From positions 1 to 64,000 of the forward strand of contig NZ_OEZH01000132.1 in NCBI RefSeq assembly GCF_900243075.1: a DNA stretch of 64,000 nt, read 5' to 3'. The stretch is from Clostridioides difficile (GTDB lineage Bacteria; Bacillota; Clostridia; Peptostreptococcales; Peptostreptococcaceae). Position 1 is the first letter of the stretch. Every line of letters begins with the position of its first letter. Under the pieces are notes generated by a model. The model ran no database searches and was not told the origin of the DNA. It saw only the letters and a program-made list of their open reading frames with translations. The position numbers were made by a program, and so were the translations under genes. Below are positions 63,349 to 64,000 of this stretch, in pieces.

Positions 63349-64000
63349 CTATTTAACACCTAAGATTCCAGAAACTAGAATATCAGTATCAGCACCTAAG
63401 AAATAATCATTTATTTCAATAGAATCTAAAGTATTTCTTAAAGCATTTTCTTCATGTTTTGTACCAATAAGTACATCTTCAACAAATGAAACATCACGTT
63501 TTCCAAAAAAATCTCCAAAAAATTTTATAGTGGTTATTATGCCTTTATCAACATTTAAATTTAATTCAACATTTCCACCAGAATATTTTAATTCATTTGA
63601 AAGAGTATATTTTGGTGAATTACCAAAATTCCAATCCCAAGTTTCATATTTTGATTTAGTAAGTTTTTCTATTTGTTCTATATCATACTCACTTAAACAA
63701 TAATTAGTATTATCAGTATTTGTTTTAGAAAGATAATTCATTATTGCATCTTTAAATTCTATTATGTTCATTTTATCTTGTACGTGTTCACTTATATTAG
63801 TTACACGAGATTTTACAGATTTTATTCCCTTTCCTTCGAATTTTATAGGTTTAACTTTTAGTGCTTTTGAAAGGTCATTTATCTCAGATGAAAATAAAAG
63901 TGTACCATGATGCATCACTTTATTTTTGTAGTTATATTGAGCATTTCCAGAAAATTTCTTGCCATCTATAAGAAGGTCATTTCTTCCAGAAAATTCAGCA
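63349..64000 (-). CDS. lplA: Lipoate--protein ligase, C-terminal part (runs off window)
   Basis: The frame is open to the right edge. The upstream codons read SGRNDLL, IDGKKFSGNAQY (lipoate/ATP-binding loop) and MHHGTLLFSS, typical of LplA. The C-terminal accessory domain includes ETWDWNFGNSPKY. The enzyme attaches lipoate to E2 and GcvH proteins using ATP. The apparent start at 63918 is internal. The N-terminus lies beyond the window. Confidence 0.88.
   Translation of the reverse strand, partial: AEFSGRNDLLIDGKKFSGNAQYNYKNKVMHHGTLLFSSEINDLSKALKVKPIKFEGKGIKSVKSRVTNISEHVQDKMNIIEFKDAIMNYLSKTNTDNTNYCLSEYDIEQIEKLTKSKYETWDWNFGNSPKYTLSNELKYSGGNVELNLNVDKGIITTIKFFGDFFGKRDVSFVEDVLIGTKHEENALRNTLDSIEINDYFLGADTDILVSGILGVK

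Noticed and set aside
1-64000. CRISPR arrays, tRNA or rRNA genes, and prophage modules
   Set aside because: No regularly spaced direct repeats, no tRNA cloverleaf or rRNA segments, and no phage structural or integrase genes were seen.

Overview
The window is low-GC Firmicute DNA with AGGAGG ribosome binding sites, frequent TTG starts and A/T-rich intergenic regions. Gene content and order match the Clostridioides difficile chromosome: a cryptic vanG operon, the spore-coat genes cotA and sodA, a class F flavodiiron protein, and a phase-variable c-di-GMP phosphodiesterase behind an invertible segment. The organism call rests on recognising these gene families and their order, not on a database search.

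Layout. 1-130 is the tail of an IS200/IS605-type tnpB. 188-2694 is a TPP-riboswitch-controlled thiamine salvage operon (thiD-thiM-thiE). 2833-3135 is a lone PTS IIB. 3297-5464 (minus) is a GyrI-like protein with a two-gene ABC exporter. 5816-11088 is a GntR(YtrA)-ABC operon with two permease/anchored-protein pairs. An amidohydrolase follows (11448), then cotA (minus), then a NatA ATPase with a NatB-CPBP fusion permease (13951-16812). A 24-bp inverted repeat (17077-17338) encloses a promoter facing the EAL protein at 17412. A second GntR-ABC operon (19125-20984), an MFS transporter, MscS, a PepSY lipoprotein and the flavodiiron/rubredoxin/reductase fusion follow.

The vanRS-vanG-vanXY-vanT cluster (27588-33740) encodes D-Ala-D-Ser type vancomycin resistance. 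Next are a DedA-like protein, a YdjM-like protein (minus), sodA (minus) and an AsnB paralogue lacking its nucleophile cysteine. From 38338 to 51862 lies a complete Ter (tellurite/stress) locus: a YceG-like/HtrA protease fusion, three TerD proteins, a P-type Ca2+ ATPase, a YceG-like protein, TelA, a CitE-like lyase, a TRSP-type phosphoribosyltransferase, a StiP/PELOTA protein and a HAD phosphatase. A further TerD-like gene is at 61541-62140.

The last part has an XRE-cupin regulator divergent from a DUF819 transporter and an M19 dipeptidase, a Fur-boxed catecholate-siderophore ABC importer (55222-58923), a second GGDEF-EAL protein with a degenerate GGDEF domain, an orphan metQ behind a SAM-I riboswitch, and the 3' part of lplA. 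Four copies of a 110-130 bp element with TGTCTCAAAAT ends (3141, 11151, 23636, 58966) lie at gene 3' ends. They look like MITEs that double as transcription terminators.

The most notable signals are the phase switch in apparent ON orientation, the protease fusion and internal duplication in the Ter locus, the MITE/terminator family, the nucleophile-less AsnB, the NatB-CPBP fusion, the competing hairpins between vanS and vanG, and a siderophore-binding protein without a lipobox cysteine.
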